From contig NW_027192193.1 in NCBI RefSeq assembly GCF_041956535.1, positions 1,169,192 through 1,233,191 of the forward strand: a stretch of DNA of 64,000 bases, written 5' to 3'. This document shows, piece by piece, positions 12,601-23,864 of the stretch. Every line of letters begins with the position of its first letter. Positions within the stretch are counted from its first letter, which is position 1. This stretch comes from Calcarisporiella thermophila CBS 279.70. Its lineage: Eukaryota > Calcarisporiellomycota. The translations under genes were made by a program, and so were the position numbers. Below the pieces are notes generated by a model. The model was given only the letters and a program-made list of their open reading frames with translations. It was not told the origin of the DNA and made no database searches.

Positions 12601-12865
12601 CCTCCACGGTCTCTGCTCACTGGGCATTTCTGCAAGGCATATCTACCGGCGCTTTGGAGGAGCTTTCAAGAATATCAAGGGACGATTTGCGAAGCATGTT
12701 TTCCCTGGAGAGACTCTGGAAACGCAAATTTGGATCGAAGGCAAGAAGGTGGTGTTCCAGACGCGTGTGGTGGAAAGAAACGTGCTTGCGATTACTAATG
12801 CCGCCGTAGAGTTCGACAAGCTTGAGCAAAAGGAGAGCGAGGAGTTGTTGCTCTCGAAACTTTAA
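9681..12865 (+). CDS. FOX2: Peroxisomal multifunctional beta-oxidation enzyme (hydratase-dehydrogenase)
   Basis: Eight exons (9681-9726, 9794-10037, 10098-10319, 10381-10502, 10577-11135, 11197-11471, 11540-12138, 12206-12865) give 908 aa, the usual fungal Fox2 length. Two tandem short-chain dehydrogenase domains occupy residues about 1-300 and 310-600. Each has the TGAGxGxGRA cofactor loop, an NNAG motif and a YxxxK active site (Y160/K164 and Y461/K465). The C-terminal third (about 640-900) is the hydratase-2 hot-dog domain, with [11 protein letters not shown] and the HGLCSLG loop. It converts trans-2-enoyl-CoA through the (3R)-hydroxy intermediate to 3-ketoacyl-CoA. The last residues are SKL, a perfect PTS1 peroxisomal signal. 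The two dehydrogenase halves are close paralogues, and matching introns interrupt [14 protein letters not shown] in both, evidence of internal duplication. Confidence 0.97.
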
Positions 12866-13165
12866 AGTTATGGAGAGATTTCTAGGACATGGAAACATGT
12901 AACTTCCTATAGTTATAGCAATGAATCATCGTGTAGTCTTGTCTGTTTAGTTTGAGAGAACAAACGATAATTATTGAAATACAAACTTAACATACATGTA
13001 CTAGTATTCGAGAGAATGGAAGCTTAAATTCGAAGTCATAAACAATTACGCGCCCGCCACTCCCTTACCTCCCAAAAGAAAAAAGGGTGTGCAATGGTGG
13101 TGGCATCATTCTAGTCTTCTTGTGGCCGTGAAACATATTACTCCTTTTGCTGTTAGGAGGAAGAA

Positions 13166-13408
13166 TTAGCTAACAGAATCGTGGGGAATAGACCCTGGGC
13201 CACAGGGCATCCCTCCAAAGGCAAACGGAGTCAATGAGACATACTTTGAATTCCGACGCTCTATATTTTCCCACCCTCGATGATCAATAGTTATCGGTTG
13301 AATTCGATGTTGTCGACGAATGGACTCTTGGTTATAAACGCATTCTATCTTCTGCTCATCAATAGATTTGAATGATGCATCTCTTAAGTTGAGCCAGCGA
13401 CTTCTCAT
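13166..13408 (-). CDS. Doubtful small ORF with a P450-like heme-loop resemblance
   Basis: An 80-codon ORF from ATG 13408. The frame is open back to about 13505, so roughly 110 codons in all. I do not recognise the protein. Near the C-terminus it reads TPFAFGGMPCGPG, which resembles the cytochrome P450 Cys-ligand loop (FxxGxRxCxG) but lacks the Arg and one Gly. An ExxR match (ESIR) lies about 30 residues before it, much closer than the roughly 80 residues expected in an intact P450. It could be a deleted P450 remnant beside a secondary-metabolite gene, or chance. Low confidence as a gene. Confidence 0.2.
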   Translation of the reverse strand: MRSRWLNLRDASFKSIDEQKIECVYNQESIRRQHRIQPITIDHRGWENIERRNSKYVSLTPFAFGGMPCGPGSIPHDSVS

Positions 13409-13800
13409 ATCGAAAGTAAGATTGCCTCGAAAGTACCTCTGTCGACCAAATTCAACCCTCGATTTAGAACGTGCGTTTTCGAAAATTGTTGTTAGCTTTT
13501 TTTAGGAAAGGCTGAAATCCCTCTTATATTTTTAGATATAAAATACTTCAAATAGTATAGTACACATCAGTTATGCGCCTCATTATGTAACATCTTGGCA
13601 CATGGTTGAGTCAACCCTGGACACTCGCGTGGCCAAGGTTCCGATTCGGAAGAGTACTGAAAAAACCGTTAGCTAACCCCTAGCTATTTGATATTCTTTA
13701 AGCTTAGTAAAGGTTGCTCCATGCACAGCCTTAAACCATATCATGTACCGCAATGATAAGGTTTTCAATTGCGATTTAGATCTTTAACAAGGTATCTTCC

Positions 13801-13807
13801 TATATAA
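13801..13807 (+). promoter_or_regulatory. TATA box of the hybrid synthetase gene
   Basis: TATATAA at 13801, about 90 nt before the ATG at 13892 and followed by a T-rich tract. It supports the choice of that ATG: the in-frame codons further upstream include no ATG. Confidence 0.5.
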
Positions 13808-13891
13808 ACCACATTGAAGGTCAATTCCTCACTTATTCAACCAAAACTTTTAGAAGTATTTTTTTTTATTTGTATATTGTATATACTAAAC

Positions 13892-16800
13892 ATGAAGTTG
13901 GCTAATGCTCCACTGTCGGAGATGAATGGAACGGCTGGAAAAGATGCTCCATTTTTTTTAACCGGCCCTCCTCCTTCGACTATAGACCAACACTTGGGTT
14001 CAGTTTTTGCAATTCGGCCCATGTCTAAACCACAGGAGGCGTTGTGGTTTGACTACAAAATCAACCCTGAAGCAACTCATTATCAACTTGTGATGAGAAT
14101 AACGATAGATCCTTCTCAACGAGACGGAGACCTCTTTGGAAGGATATTTTGGGTGATTAGAAGTTTAGTGAGGCGACATGGCATCCTTCGTTCTCTTTTC
14201 TACGATGATCCGAAAACTTTGAAATGCTTTGTGAAAGAATTCAGCCCCGACGATAACATCCCATCTATCCAAGTGTATCCCACAGCACTCCCGCAGCAAG
14301 ACCTGACTAAACTGATCCGGGTTCCATTTAAACTTGAGAAGGAGTTTCCCGTGCGATTTTTGATCTCTCATGATCCCGACGCCAGCACAGTCCGTTCGAC
14401 CGCTATATATATTGTGGGGCATCATATTGCCTTGGATGGGGTATGTATAGTTTGAATAACCCTAACTTTACCTGCAGGTTTATTCCGATTATTCTAACTT
14501 TATTTTGATCAGATATCCTTTTCCCTGTTATCACGTGAATTTTGGGCCTTCCTAGAGAGCGATCATCCCTCCCTACCTACATTGCCCTATAACTATGGGA
14601 ATTTTATCGAATTCGAGCGCGCTTACGAGAATAGTCCAGACTGTGCAAAGCATGAAGCCTTTTGGATTTCTCAGATTCAACACACCAAGCTAATTCGCTG
14701 GAAACAGGACCCATATCCAAAGCTTCAGCCTTCTGAAGGGGGAAACGAGAGAGGATGCCAGCTTTGGATGGATATTCAACCCGAAACTCTCAAGAACTTA
14801 AGCGACAAATACAGGACGACTTGGTTCAGAGTAGTCACTGCTCTCATTGGCGTCCTAGTTGCCAGCATTAGTGAGGGACGTTCGGACAACAATCTCTATG
14901 TCGCGTTCGGTGGTCGTCCAAAGGGATTTTCGGATGTGATGGGGCATTTCGCAAATACTATGCCAATCAGAATACCTATTGCAGGTCGCCACGCCCTTTT
15001 GTTCTCCGACCTAGTCAGAGATGTTTCCAAAAATCTCTCGGTTGCTAAAAAAGGGGAAGTGTACCCGTACCTAGACTTGGCTCGTCGCGCAAGGAGCATG
15101 AATCAAGAATTGCGGGAACAGGTATTTATTACATTTTCGCCCAAACTTGCCAACTCTGGGAGCGTTCTCTCCGCAGTAGAAGGGGAATACGATTTGTTTT
15201 TCTGCTTTTTGGAGATGCAGAATTCCGTTAACTTGCAGGTGTGTAGTGAAAGAAAATTATCCGCGATGCGTAGGAAAGATAACATTTGTATTGTATATCT
15301 AACTTTATGACAGATGATCTACGACCCCAAACTGTTCTCAGCAAAACGCATGTCTGAGCTGAAAGAAATCTTTATAAACTTGTTTGACACCGTGGCTAAA
15401 TATCCCGATTTCGATGTCTTCCAGTTTCCGGGTTTGCAGCCCAGGCAATCTGTTGTATGCCCTCACCCAAGAGATGTAGAGGCGGTAGTTCAAGGGCGAG
15501 TCCATAGATGGATATCAGAGCAGGCTCGCTTGTCTCCGCAGAGTTTGGCCCTCTACTCTGCAGAATTACAGAGAAGCATCACGTATGGAGAACTTGATCG
15601 CCGTAGTAATCAAATCGCCCACTATCTGAAAAGCCTAGGAGTGGCAGAACAATCTGTCGTAGCGATAATGAAGCGCGGAATGGAAGTCATTGAATGGATA
15701 TTAGGCGTCCTTAAAGCCAGCTGCGTGTTTTTAGTAATAGATCCGTCTTACCCGAATGAGAGGCAGCTATATATGCTCCAGGACTCGAGCGCTAGCACCC
15801 TTGTGTTGGATTCAGTGGATGACGATGCTCGAATGCATGCTCTTATTGCAGATTTTGGAGGCAAGGTAATTCAGGTTACTAAGGAAAACTCCCTAATTTC
15901 AAGCGAAAATGCTAAAGAATCTCCCGTGGAAAATACGCTACCCACCGATTTAGCCTGTGAGTATTAGCCTCTTTCTTTGCGGATAGGAGCATTATCACTA
16001 ACTTTCTCCCATTTAACTGCATCACAGATGTCATTTATACCTCTGGCTCCACAGGTAACTACAACATATTTATTTTCCACCGAGATTAAGACAATATCAA
16101 TATTTTCTCTATTCTTGTTTCATAGGCAAACCAAAAGGAGTCATGCTACCGCACCAAGGTCTGTCCAATTTCGTGTGTGCCTACGGCAATCTTCTCAAGC
16201 TTGATTGCGAGTCCCGTGTGCTTCAATTTTCGCCATTTTCCTTTGATGTCTCCATCTTGGACTGGTCCATCGCTCTCACTTCTGGGGCTACCCTATGCTT
16301 TGCAGAATACCCTGAAATCATGATCGGGGATTATCTTGTGGACGTCATCAACAAGAACCAAATCAACTTCATGGCTATCACACCTAGTGCACTAGCGACG
16401 GTGCCCTTGGAGAGTAGGCTTCAGTCATTGAAATCTATTGGTTTGGGAGGAGAGCCATGGTAACTGTTTCTTGAATATATCATACGCTTTAAAGTTCATG
16501 TACTAAAATTTGTCGATGACAACTTACTTGCACAATTATTTATAGTTCGGAAGGTTTGATGGAGGCGTGGCGCAAAAAAGTCAGAGTTCTTCATAATTAC
16601 GGCCCAACTGAATTCACCGTTTTTACCATCATCTTCAATGAACCCACCGACGATGTAGAACTGCCTGCTTCCAGTGCATCCTTAATTGGTGAACCTTTAG
16701 AGAACACGGGTGTGGATATATGTGACCCAGAAACACTTGCTGTGGTTCCAACTGGTACAATTGGGGAGATATGTCTTTCTGGTCTGAATATGGCCAGAGG

Positions 16801-19291
16801 ATATATCAACCGTACCGAGTTGACTGAACAAAAGTTTGTCGAACACCCAGAGCTCGGCTACCGCATCTACAGAACAGGTGATAGGGGTCGAATTCTTCCG
16901 GATGGAAATGTCCAGATCCTTGGACGAATGGATCGTCAAGTCAAAGTTCGAGGAAAACGAGTTGAATTAGGGGAAATCGAAACTGTAATTGCGAGCACTT
17001 GCAGTGAGGTGACTTTAGTGTCTGTACAATTCGACCTAGCGAACAATGGGTTGGTTGCGTTTGTGGTCCCTAAGGAGGTTGATCCTGAGACTATCAAGTC
17101 AAAACTTGAACAAACGCTCCCCGCGTACATGGTCCCTACCAGTATACACCCGATGGAAAGCCTACCTCTGTCAAAAAGTGGCAAGCTTGATCATAATGAG
17201 GTTAAGCGCATGATGGAAAATGGAACTCTGCTACAACCTTCACATCAAGGAAAGTTGGTGAGGAATAAGCAAGAGGAGAATCGTGAAAGCGTTCCCAATG
17301 GAAGAACTCGTCCAATAAAAACCGCTACGCAGAGACATCAACCCGTTACACCCATAGCGCAAAAAACTCATGCGCGTGTCATGCCTATCGAGCATTCATC
17401 GCATAATGACGACATTTCAAGTCATATCCAGCGTAAGCTTAGTGATATCTGGCGTTCGGTCCTTTCTCTGGAAACAGATCCTGACTTCAACATAAGCTTC
17501 TTTGATCTTGGTGGACATTCGTTGATACTTGTTAAACTCCACCACGAAATCAAACAAGCCTTTCCTTCAGTGGCCGTGTCAATTGTGATGTTGTTCCAGG
17601 AATCTACAATTGAGAAGCAGGCGTCGCTTATAGAGCAGAAACTCAAACTCAATGGTGTTAACGATTACCAGTACAATGCTCTCCTATCTTCTCCACCAAA
17701 GAAAGTTCTCCCGCCTGCCTATGTCACCGAAAATGGCGATCATCGCAATCATGAAGTGGAGAGTAAATTAAATGGACAACGTGGCCTCCTTCAAGACGTC
17801 GCCATTGTTGGTATGGCAGGAAAATTCCCTGGAGCCGACTCTATTGCCGAATATTGGGATTTAATTCTCAATGGGAGAAGTGGGATTCATACTTTCAGTG
17901 CCGAAGAGCTTAAAGCAAAGAGCCTTCATATCCCCGATCTAAAACCAGAAGAGATATTTGTACCTAAAAGAGGTATATTAAGAGAAACCAAGAAATCCGA
18001 CTCGAGTCTACCGAAAATCGCCCTTACTGAAGCAGCTTCAACCGATCCTCAAGTAAGCTAGAATATATTTAATGAAGTGATTTTGTTTGATAAATGGGTC
18101 TGCTGACACTTCACTATGAAAAAACAGCTCAGATTATTCCTGGAGGTTGGAGCACAAGCTTTGATCGACGCTGGCGTCAATCCTTCCAACACCGATGACA
18201 CAATAGGACTATTTCTTGGGGCTTCCGAGAGCGTTTATCGAACTTCTAATCCTGAGGAGCCAGGATTTGATATCAATTTGGCTAACCGGGTCGCTTATCA
18301 CCTCAATCTCCGCGGGCCCTCTATTACACACAACAGTGCATGCTCTAGTTCACTTGTAGCATTAAAACTGGCATGCGACAATATCATATCCGGTGATTGT
18401 GACATCGCGCTTGTGGGTGGAGTAAACGTATCCCCTCCACAGGGAGGCTATGTCAAGAAACCAGGGGATTATTTCTCTCCGGAAGGTGAATGTCGATCAT
18501 TTGATCACCGAGCGTCTGGTACGATCCCTGGTGATGCGGTGGCTGCGATTGTACTCAAGCGGTATGATAATGCTGAACGTGATGGAGATATGATCCACGG
18601 GGTTATTAAAGGTGTTGTAATGCGTAATGATGGAGCGGTCGGCAAATCCGGGTATTCAGCGCCCAGTGCTAAAGGCCAGACTACCACCATTAAGGCGGCC
18701 CTTAACAAGGCAGGCATCCCGCCTTCACATCTCGCATTTATAGAGACCCACGGTTCCGGCACCGCTTTAGGAGATGCTGTAGAAATGGAGGCATTGAAGA
18801 ACCTATTTGAGGATGTGCCTGATGATGGCCAGGGTCACCGGCAGTGTCTAGTGGGCTCCGTTAAATCCAACATTGGAAACACCACTGCGGCTGGTGGTTT
18901 GTGCGGGTTGATCAAGGCTGTATTGGCGATCCAGCATGGAATTATACCACCTCAAGCGACTGGCATGTTCGAGAGTCTACATCCAATGATAGAGCTAAAC
19001 GGGATACCGCTAATGGTTTCGACCAAAGTATTGACTTATCAAGAGTTTGCAGAGCAAAACAATCCCGAGCTCCCCTTCTATGCCGGTGTTACTTCACTTG
19101 GACTCGGTGGAACAAATGCTCACTGTATAGTTGGTCCGGCTCCCAGGAACAGTCAAAGCCCAAATGTATTCGCTCGCCTTCCAAAAAACGGGGTCTATAA
19201 AAACACCTCACTTCACGCTAACAGTCCAATACAAGAGATCAATGGCAAGAACGCTAAGTCGACCAATGGGAATGGTGTTTTGTGTCGCTGA
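13892..19291 (+). CDS. Hybrid NRPS-PKS synthetase, C-A-PCP-KS (TAS1-like)
   Basis: Seven exons (13892-14440, 14513-15238, 15314-15956, 16028-16054, 16126-16459, 16546-18052, 18128-19291) join in frame to 1649 aa. Domain order: condensation with HHIALDG at residues 177-183; adenylation with YTSGSTGKPKG (about 643-653), NYGPTE, YRTGDRG, GRMDRQVKVRG and LPLSKSGKLD; a carrier domain with LGGHSL (phosphopantetheine Ser about 1085); a ketosynthase (about 1177-1600) with active-site Cys 1334 in SACSSSL, His 1470 in ETHGSGT, and Asn 1513 in KSNIGNTTAAGG where a second His is usual. There is no acyltransferase, reductase, thioesterase or second carrier. This is the plan of tenuazonic acid synthetase TAS1, whose terminal KS cyclises an acetoacetyl-amino acid to a tetramic acid. 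A related tetramic-acid product is inferred, not shown. About 50 low-complexity residues end the protein. Confidence 0.93.
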
Positions 19292-20627
19292 AGTAAATTG
19301 TCAAAGACTACTAGATATATAACTAAAATGTAGATTTCAAATAAATCATTTCTGCCAAATCTATATAAATTTTTCAACTTGCTTGGTTATCCCTCATAAG
19401 CAGAATTATAATAGATAGGGTTTGTATATCCTCCTCCACCACCTTCACCAAATTACTGAAGTTCTCGGACCTTATAGTGCTATTTATTATCACCTATTAT
19501 TACTAGTTACAACTTCCCATCCGCTTATTATCACAAGTTTCTAAATCTACTGTCGAAAGTGTTTAACTGTAGCAGCGACACAAAAACAATTCTCCAAAAA
19601 GACATAATTACATCCGTGTGAAGTACTAGATCTCATAAGGTTGTGCTAAATTCAAAGGAAAGAAAGGACAGAATATAAAAATCCCTACTGAACAAATACG
19701 TTTGTGCACTTTACGGGCGTAATATTGATAAATTATGAAAATCAACGTAGAAATAACTGAAAAAGTGAAATGTTAAATGCTTAATTTGTCACATATAATA
19801 GCTGATTCTTTAGCTCTCAGTTTTGCAAAATTTTACTACTCATCAGCTTAGACCTTTAGTGCTAGTCTTCAGTATGAGCTAATCGAAATCACTATGTAGA
19901 ATTATCAAGTTGACTCTGATAATTGGTACCAAATATGGAAGCAGGACTAACTTTATAATTCGAGCCGGGAGAACCGCCTACTTGTTCCACTCGTTGTCCG
20001 CCGATTTTCTAGCGGGTTAAAATTCCTGCACGCTGATGCATTGGATAATTGAGTTTGATGCAACTCTTCTCAACTGGCACTGCTGATTTTTTAGCTCCAA
20101 GGGGGATGGCAACTGAATGGATCCAACCTTGACATCTTTGGAGTCTTTCTAACTACGCAGACATGAGAACCAGAAATGGAGGCTTACCACAGCCGTGGCA
20201 AATGTAGAATGAATGGCATTAACGAGTTTAAAAATTATATTGGTGCAGGATAATTCTTGAAAGCCGTGCAAAGGAAAAGAGGCGAATAAACCCGTGCACA
20301 TTCCGAAGCTGCCAATGAACAGTTTACGATAATGATCTCGATGGAAGTTGTTTTCCATCTATCCAAGCCATATTTCACACCGGCCTTTTATTCATTCAGC
20401 ATATATGCAAAGGTTATGCTAAATAGTGAAATAGTCTTATGTACAGGCTTTCGAGAAACATGCATCAGTGCAGAAACGGTAGCAAGTGCGCGAAAAAGAA
20501 AATGACTGGTTCTCTTCCCTCCCCCTCCCCCTCTTCTCTAGCTCATAGTTAATCACAATAAATAATAAAAATTAGGAAACACAGCTTTCTATCCGGCCAA
20601 ATTTATCGAATAAAGAAATAGAATAAA
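19292..20627. other. Long AT-rich spacer
   Basis: 1.3 kb between two converging genes. Short frames only (for example 69 codons on minus, 20149-20358) with no recognisable motif. No tailoring enzyme, transporter or Zn2Cys6 regulator for the synthetase was found here. Confidence 0.5.
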
Positions 20628-21094
20628 TTATATCCGATGGCATGTTTTACGATGGAAGCTCAGGGTTGTTTTGCGCGAGAACGCCTTCTCGCACCCCAGG
20701 ACATCACACCGGTACGTTTTCCTCCCGGTGTGGATTCGGCGGTGACGGGCGAGAGAGCTGCTGTCGCTAAATGGCTTCCCGCAATGTTCACACTAGCAAC
20801 AAGAAAAACAAAACCAATTAAAAAAACATTGAATTTTGTGCGCTGAAAATTTCTTTGTACTTGATGAGGCCGTTCACCGGTGTGCGTGCGAAGGTGCACC
20901 GTTAGGGCAGAGCGCTGGATGAACTTTTTGCCACACCCTGCTAGATGGCATTTGAAGGGGCGATCATTAAGATGGATGCGCTGGTGACGGCTGAGGTCAG
21001 AACGCCGTGCAAAGGATTTGTTACAAGTGGGAAATGGGCAAGAGAATGGTTTTATGTTTATCTGGTCGTGGTGAATCAGTTCAAGGATATCCAT
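20628..21094 (-). CDS. Small C2H2 zinc-finger transcription factor
   Basis: Two exons on minus (21094-20861, 20792-20628) join in phase 0 to 132 aa; the intron is 68 nt. The protein is almost entirely four C2H2 fingers. Finger 1 has CPFPTC with [11 protein letters not shown]; finger 2 has CHLAGC with [11 protein letters not shown] and the linker TGERPH; finger 3 has CEHC with [11 protein letters not shown]; finger 4 has CDVLGC with [12 protein letters not shown]. Such arrays bind DNA. Without the spliced second exon the frame would run on and lose the last two fingers, so the intron is well supported. The start MDILELI is preceded by a long pyrimidine-rich leader. Additional 5' exons cannot be excluded, because many fungal homologues have longer N-termini. 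Targets are unknown. It lies 3' of the synthetase, but nothing shows that it regulates it. Confidence 0.85.
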
Positions 21095-21795
21095 CGGGGA
21101 TCTAGAAGGGATGAAATGAATGGAGGGTGGGAGCTAGGAAGATTGGGCGAGCCAAGTGGAGGGGAAAGAGCGAGTAGGAAAGTGGGGGAAACAAGGAATC
21201 GAGGAGAAGTGGTTGGCGCGGAAGCGTCGGAGGCGGGTGTTTGGGAGATATATATATACACACACATATACGCACGTATCCTCATTTATGAAAACATAGT
21301 TCCATACGGTCCCCAAGGTAAGAGTGATGGCGGGTGCAGCTGAGCACAAATTCATTTAACCAAATACGCCGTTGGATGCAACGCACGGCCAGGCTCGTAG
21401 ATTTCCCGGGAAACAACCCTGGAAACCAGTCAAATCCGGTTATGAATGGGTTCAAGCCGTCTTGTCTCTGTGCGAGGCCTATCATCCAGCGCGGCCGCTA
21501 ATGAGACCGGTTTTCCTTGAGGAAGCAGGGAGCCGCTTCAAAGCAATCATCAACAATTAACTCTAACCTTTTTATTTCGGTCTAAGGCTGCTTCGGCAAG
21601 AGCCAGCAGCATAAAAAGACGCGGCCCGTAATTGAACCAAACAAATAATACTATCGAGATACCAACAAACACAAAGACACAAAGGAGTGAACTTTAATGA
21701 AAGAAAAGGCAAACACAAAAGAGAGACAGAAAAAGTGGGAAGGAAGGAAAAGGCGTTGCCAAATGAATGTCAATGGTTATATCCAACTAAGTGAA
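21095..21795. other. 5' region of the zinc-finger gene and 3' region of the UBX gene
   Basis: About 700 nt. The part next to the zinc-finger gene is purine-rich on plus, so pyrimidine-rich in the minus-strand leader, with a TATATATA run at about 21249-21256 that could serve as its TATA element. No other gene was recognised. Confidence 0.4.
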
Positions 21796-23864
21796 TTATT
21801 GTTGATTTGTCGAGTTCCCGTTGTAGGTGACCCGCTCCCGCTCATCCTCGCTATCCCCATACAGCGTCGCAACCCTTGCACCCCATGCACGCCTAACAAT
21901 AATTCATTCAATAAATTAAGCTACATAAATCACCTCTTCCCAGGAATTAACAAAATATTTATATAGTGGAGAGTGAGCACATACCGGCGAGGGGTCTTCT
22001 TCTCCCTTTCGCACTCGGAGTCGCTCCCACTTGTATAGTCTTGGTCTCTTCGATTTTCTTCGCTCTGCTTTTGAGGAGAGGAGCCAAACACGTACCCCGT
22101 TACAAGGGAAATCCCGTTTGATATCAGCGAGTAGCCTGAGCTAAGCAAACCCCAACTAGAATTCGATGTGTACGCGTTTGTGATATTTTTTGTTGGCTAA
22201 AAGCAGCCAAAAGGTGGTAAGTGCTAGCCAGAAGAAGGGTGGGCAAGATGGTTTGTACTTGCCTTGCAAATAAGGGTTGCGCTGGGTGTCAAGTTTAAAT
22301 CTCGCAGAGTATATCCTTCCTCAACCATGGTAAAATTACGATTTGGAAACGTTTGCATCAGAATAAAAGGCGCCGAGCCATCCGTTCGATTCTATCATGA
22401 AAATAAACGTTAATAAAAGTAAATAGAGGCATTATTGTTTCCAATCTTTTGTCCAGATTTCCATGTCGAGTGTATGAATGGATCATTACCTCTTCTAACC
22501 AGGCCCGAACCCCTCCTAATGTCTCGGAAGAGCTAAACTTGTTGCGCAATGTTGATCCGTCAAGTAGTCGAATATTAATATTGCTGTAGTCGTGACTGAA
22601 AAAGTGCAAACACGCATCAAAGTAAATGAAAACCAGCAAACATCAGCAAACTAGCTAGAATTAAACAGGGGAACACGTAGATCAAACTCACATGGATCCT
22701 GATGAATTATTGTTCTCTTTATTACTCTTGCCACTCGGTCCGGCTACTGCTGGCTCGGGCGTAATAGATCTCTGCCGCCGTTCAATCTCCGCTTGCCTCA
22801 TCGCTGCCCTTTCTGCCTTGTCAGCTGCTAGTTGTTCGAGCACCCTCCGTCTTGCCTCTTTATCTTCCTGCCTTTGCTTCTTCAATTCCGCAGCAAGTTT
22901 TTTGTTTTCCAGCTCCTGCTGCTGCTTGCGCGCTTCCTGGAGGCTGCGGCCCTCTTCACGACGCTTCAGTTCACGGACACGCTTCTGCTCGCGCTCTTCG
23001 ATTTCTCGCTGTTTCCTTCGCTCCTCTATTTGTTTTTTAAGTCTATATTACGGGTTCATTAGGATCCACCGGATAGGATTCAAATAATAAAGGATGTGCT
23101 CACTTTTCGGTATCTGTGTGAGAAGGTCTTTGCTCTGTACTTGCAGCTATGGAGGAGGAGAGAGGGGTAGAGACTGAGGAGGAAGCGGGGGAAGGAATCG
23201 AGGAGAGCGAGGAGTTGGGAGAATTATTCATCAGAGTGGGTTCTTCTCTTGAATTGCTCGCACCAGAATATCCTGCATTATTCTCTATAGATTCATCTTG
23301 CTGCGTTCCAATTGCACGATCGATCCGCTCCACCACTTCGGTTTCCCCCAAAACTCCGGTAAACATATCCTTGACCACTCCTGAATGAATCATGTACACG
23401 CAGGGCACGTTAGTCACTGGGACTAAAAAAAGAAATATATAAGTATATAGAGGGAAGGTGATAAAGAAAAAGAATATGGTGAACTAACAAATCTGTGAGA
23501 ACATTATAGCCTCGGACGTGCCAGCTTTGAGCTTTAGTGCTACTGTGTCAGATTTGACGCGAGTGGCAACCTACATGACAGGATGGAACCCATTCTCTTA
23601 AAAATCCAGAGTACGAAAATCAGCAGCAATTCTTAGTACCTGTTGACTAGAGAATGTTTGAAGAGTCTGCTGGCTTTCCTGAGAATCATCTACAGGGTAA
23701 AAATCCAGTGGGGTCAGACAGATCTGTTCGATCGAAGTGCATTATCTCAGGAACGGTGCAAAAGATAATAGAGTACCGTAGATGAGGGTAAGAAAGAGGC
23801 ATTTATTTGCGGTTGCAAGCGCAACAGCCTCATTGACGTTTCCTTCAAAGAATGGATCGCTCAT
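21796..23864 (-). CDS. UBXN4: UBX-domain ER protein (UBXN4/erasin-like)
   Basis: Nine exons on minus (23864-23777, 23689-23640, 23570-23489, 23422-23104, 23042-22692, 22595-22490, 22391-22263, 22196-21985, 21892-21796) give 477 aa. Residues 1-115 form a thioredoxin-like UAS domain as in erasin (opening FFEGNVNEAVALATANK, later FSQIFPVTNVPCVYMI). About 180-275 is a charged coiled coil. About 297-375 is the UBX domain (INIRLLDGSTLRNKF to LRDLNLTPSATL), which binds Cdc48/p97. A hydrophobic stretch follows (GLLSSGYSLISNGISLVTGY), like the ER-embedded hairpin of erasin, then an acidic tail. Likely role: recruiting Cdc48 for ER-associated degradation. Start 23864 was preferred over an upstream in-frame ATG (24011) because it matches the family N-terminus and leaves 153 nt to the divergent CD2BP2 gene. 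Intron 7 appears to be GC-AG. Confidence 0.87.

Larger units (their letters stand above)
12866..13891. other. Spacer upstream of the hybrid synthetase
   Basis: About 1 kb between FOX2 and the synthetase start codon. It contains one minus-strand open stretch (listed separately) and, near its right end, a TATA box. Otherwise nothing recognisable. Confidence 0.5.

Noticed and set aside
13892-19291. Siderophore synthetase interpretation because a Fep1-type regulator is in the window
   Set aside because: Siderophore NRPSs have repeated C/PCP modules; this protein has a single module and a terminal ketosynthase, and the regulator is over 40 kb away.
20149-20358. 69-codon minus frame in the spacer downstream of the synthetase
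   Set aside because: No recognisable motif, short, isolated and without clear splice partners.
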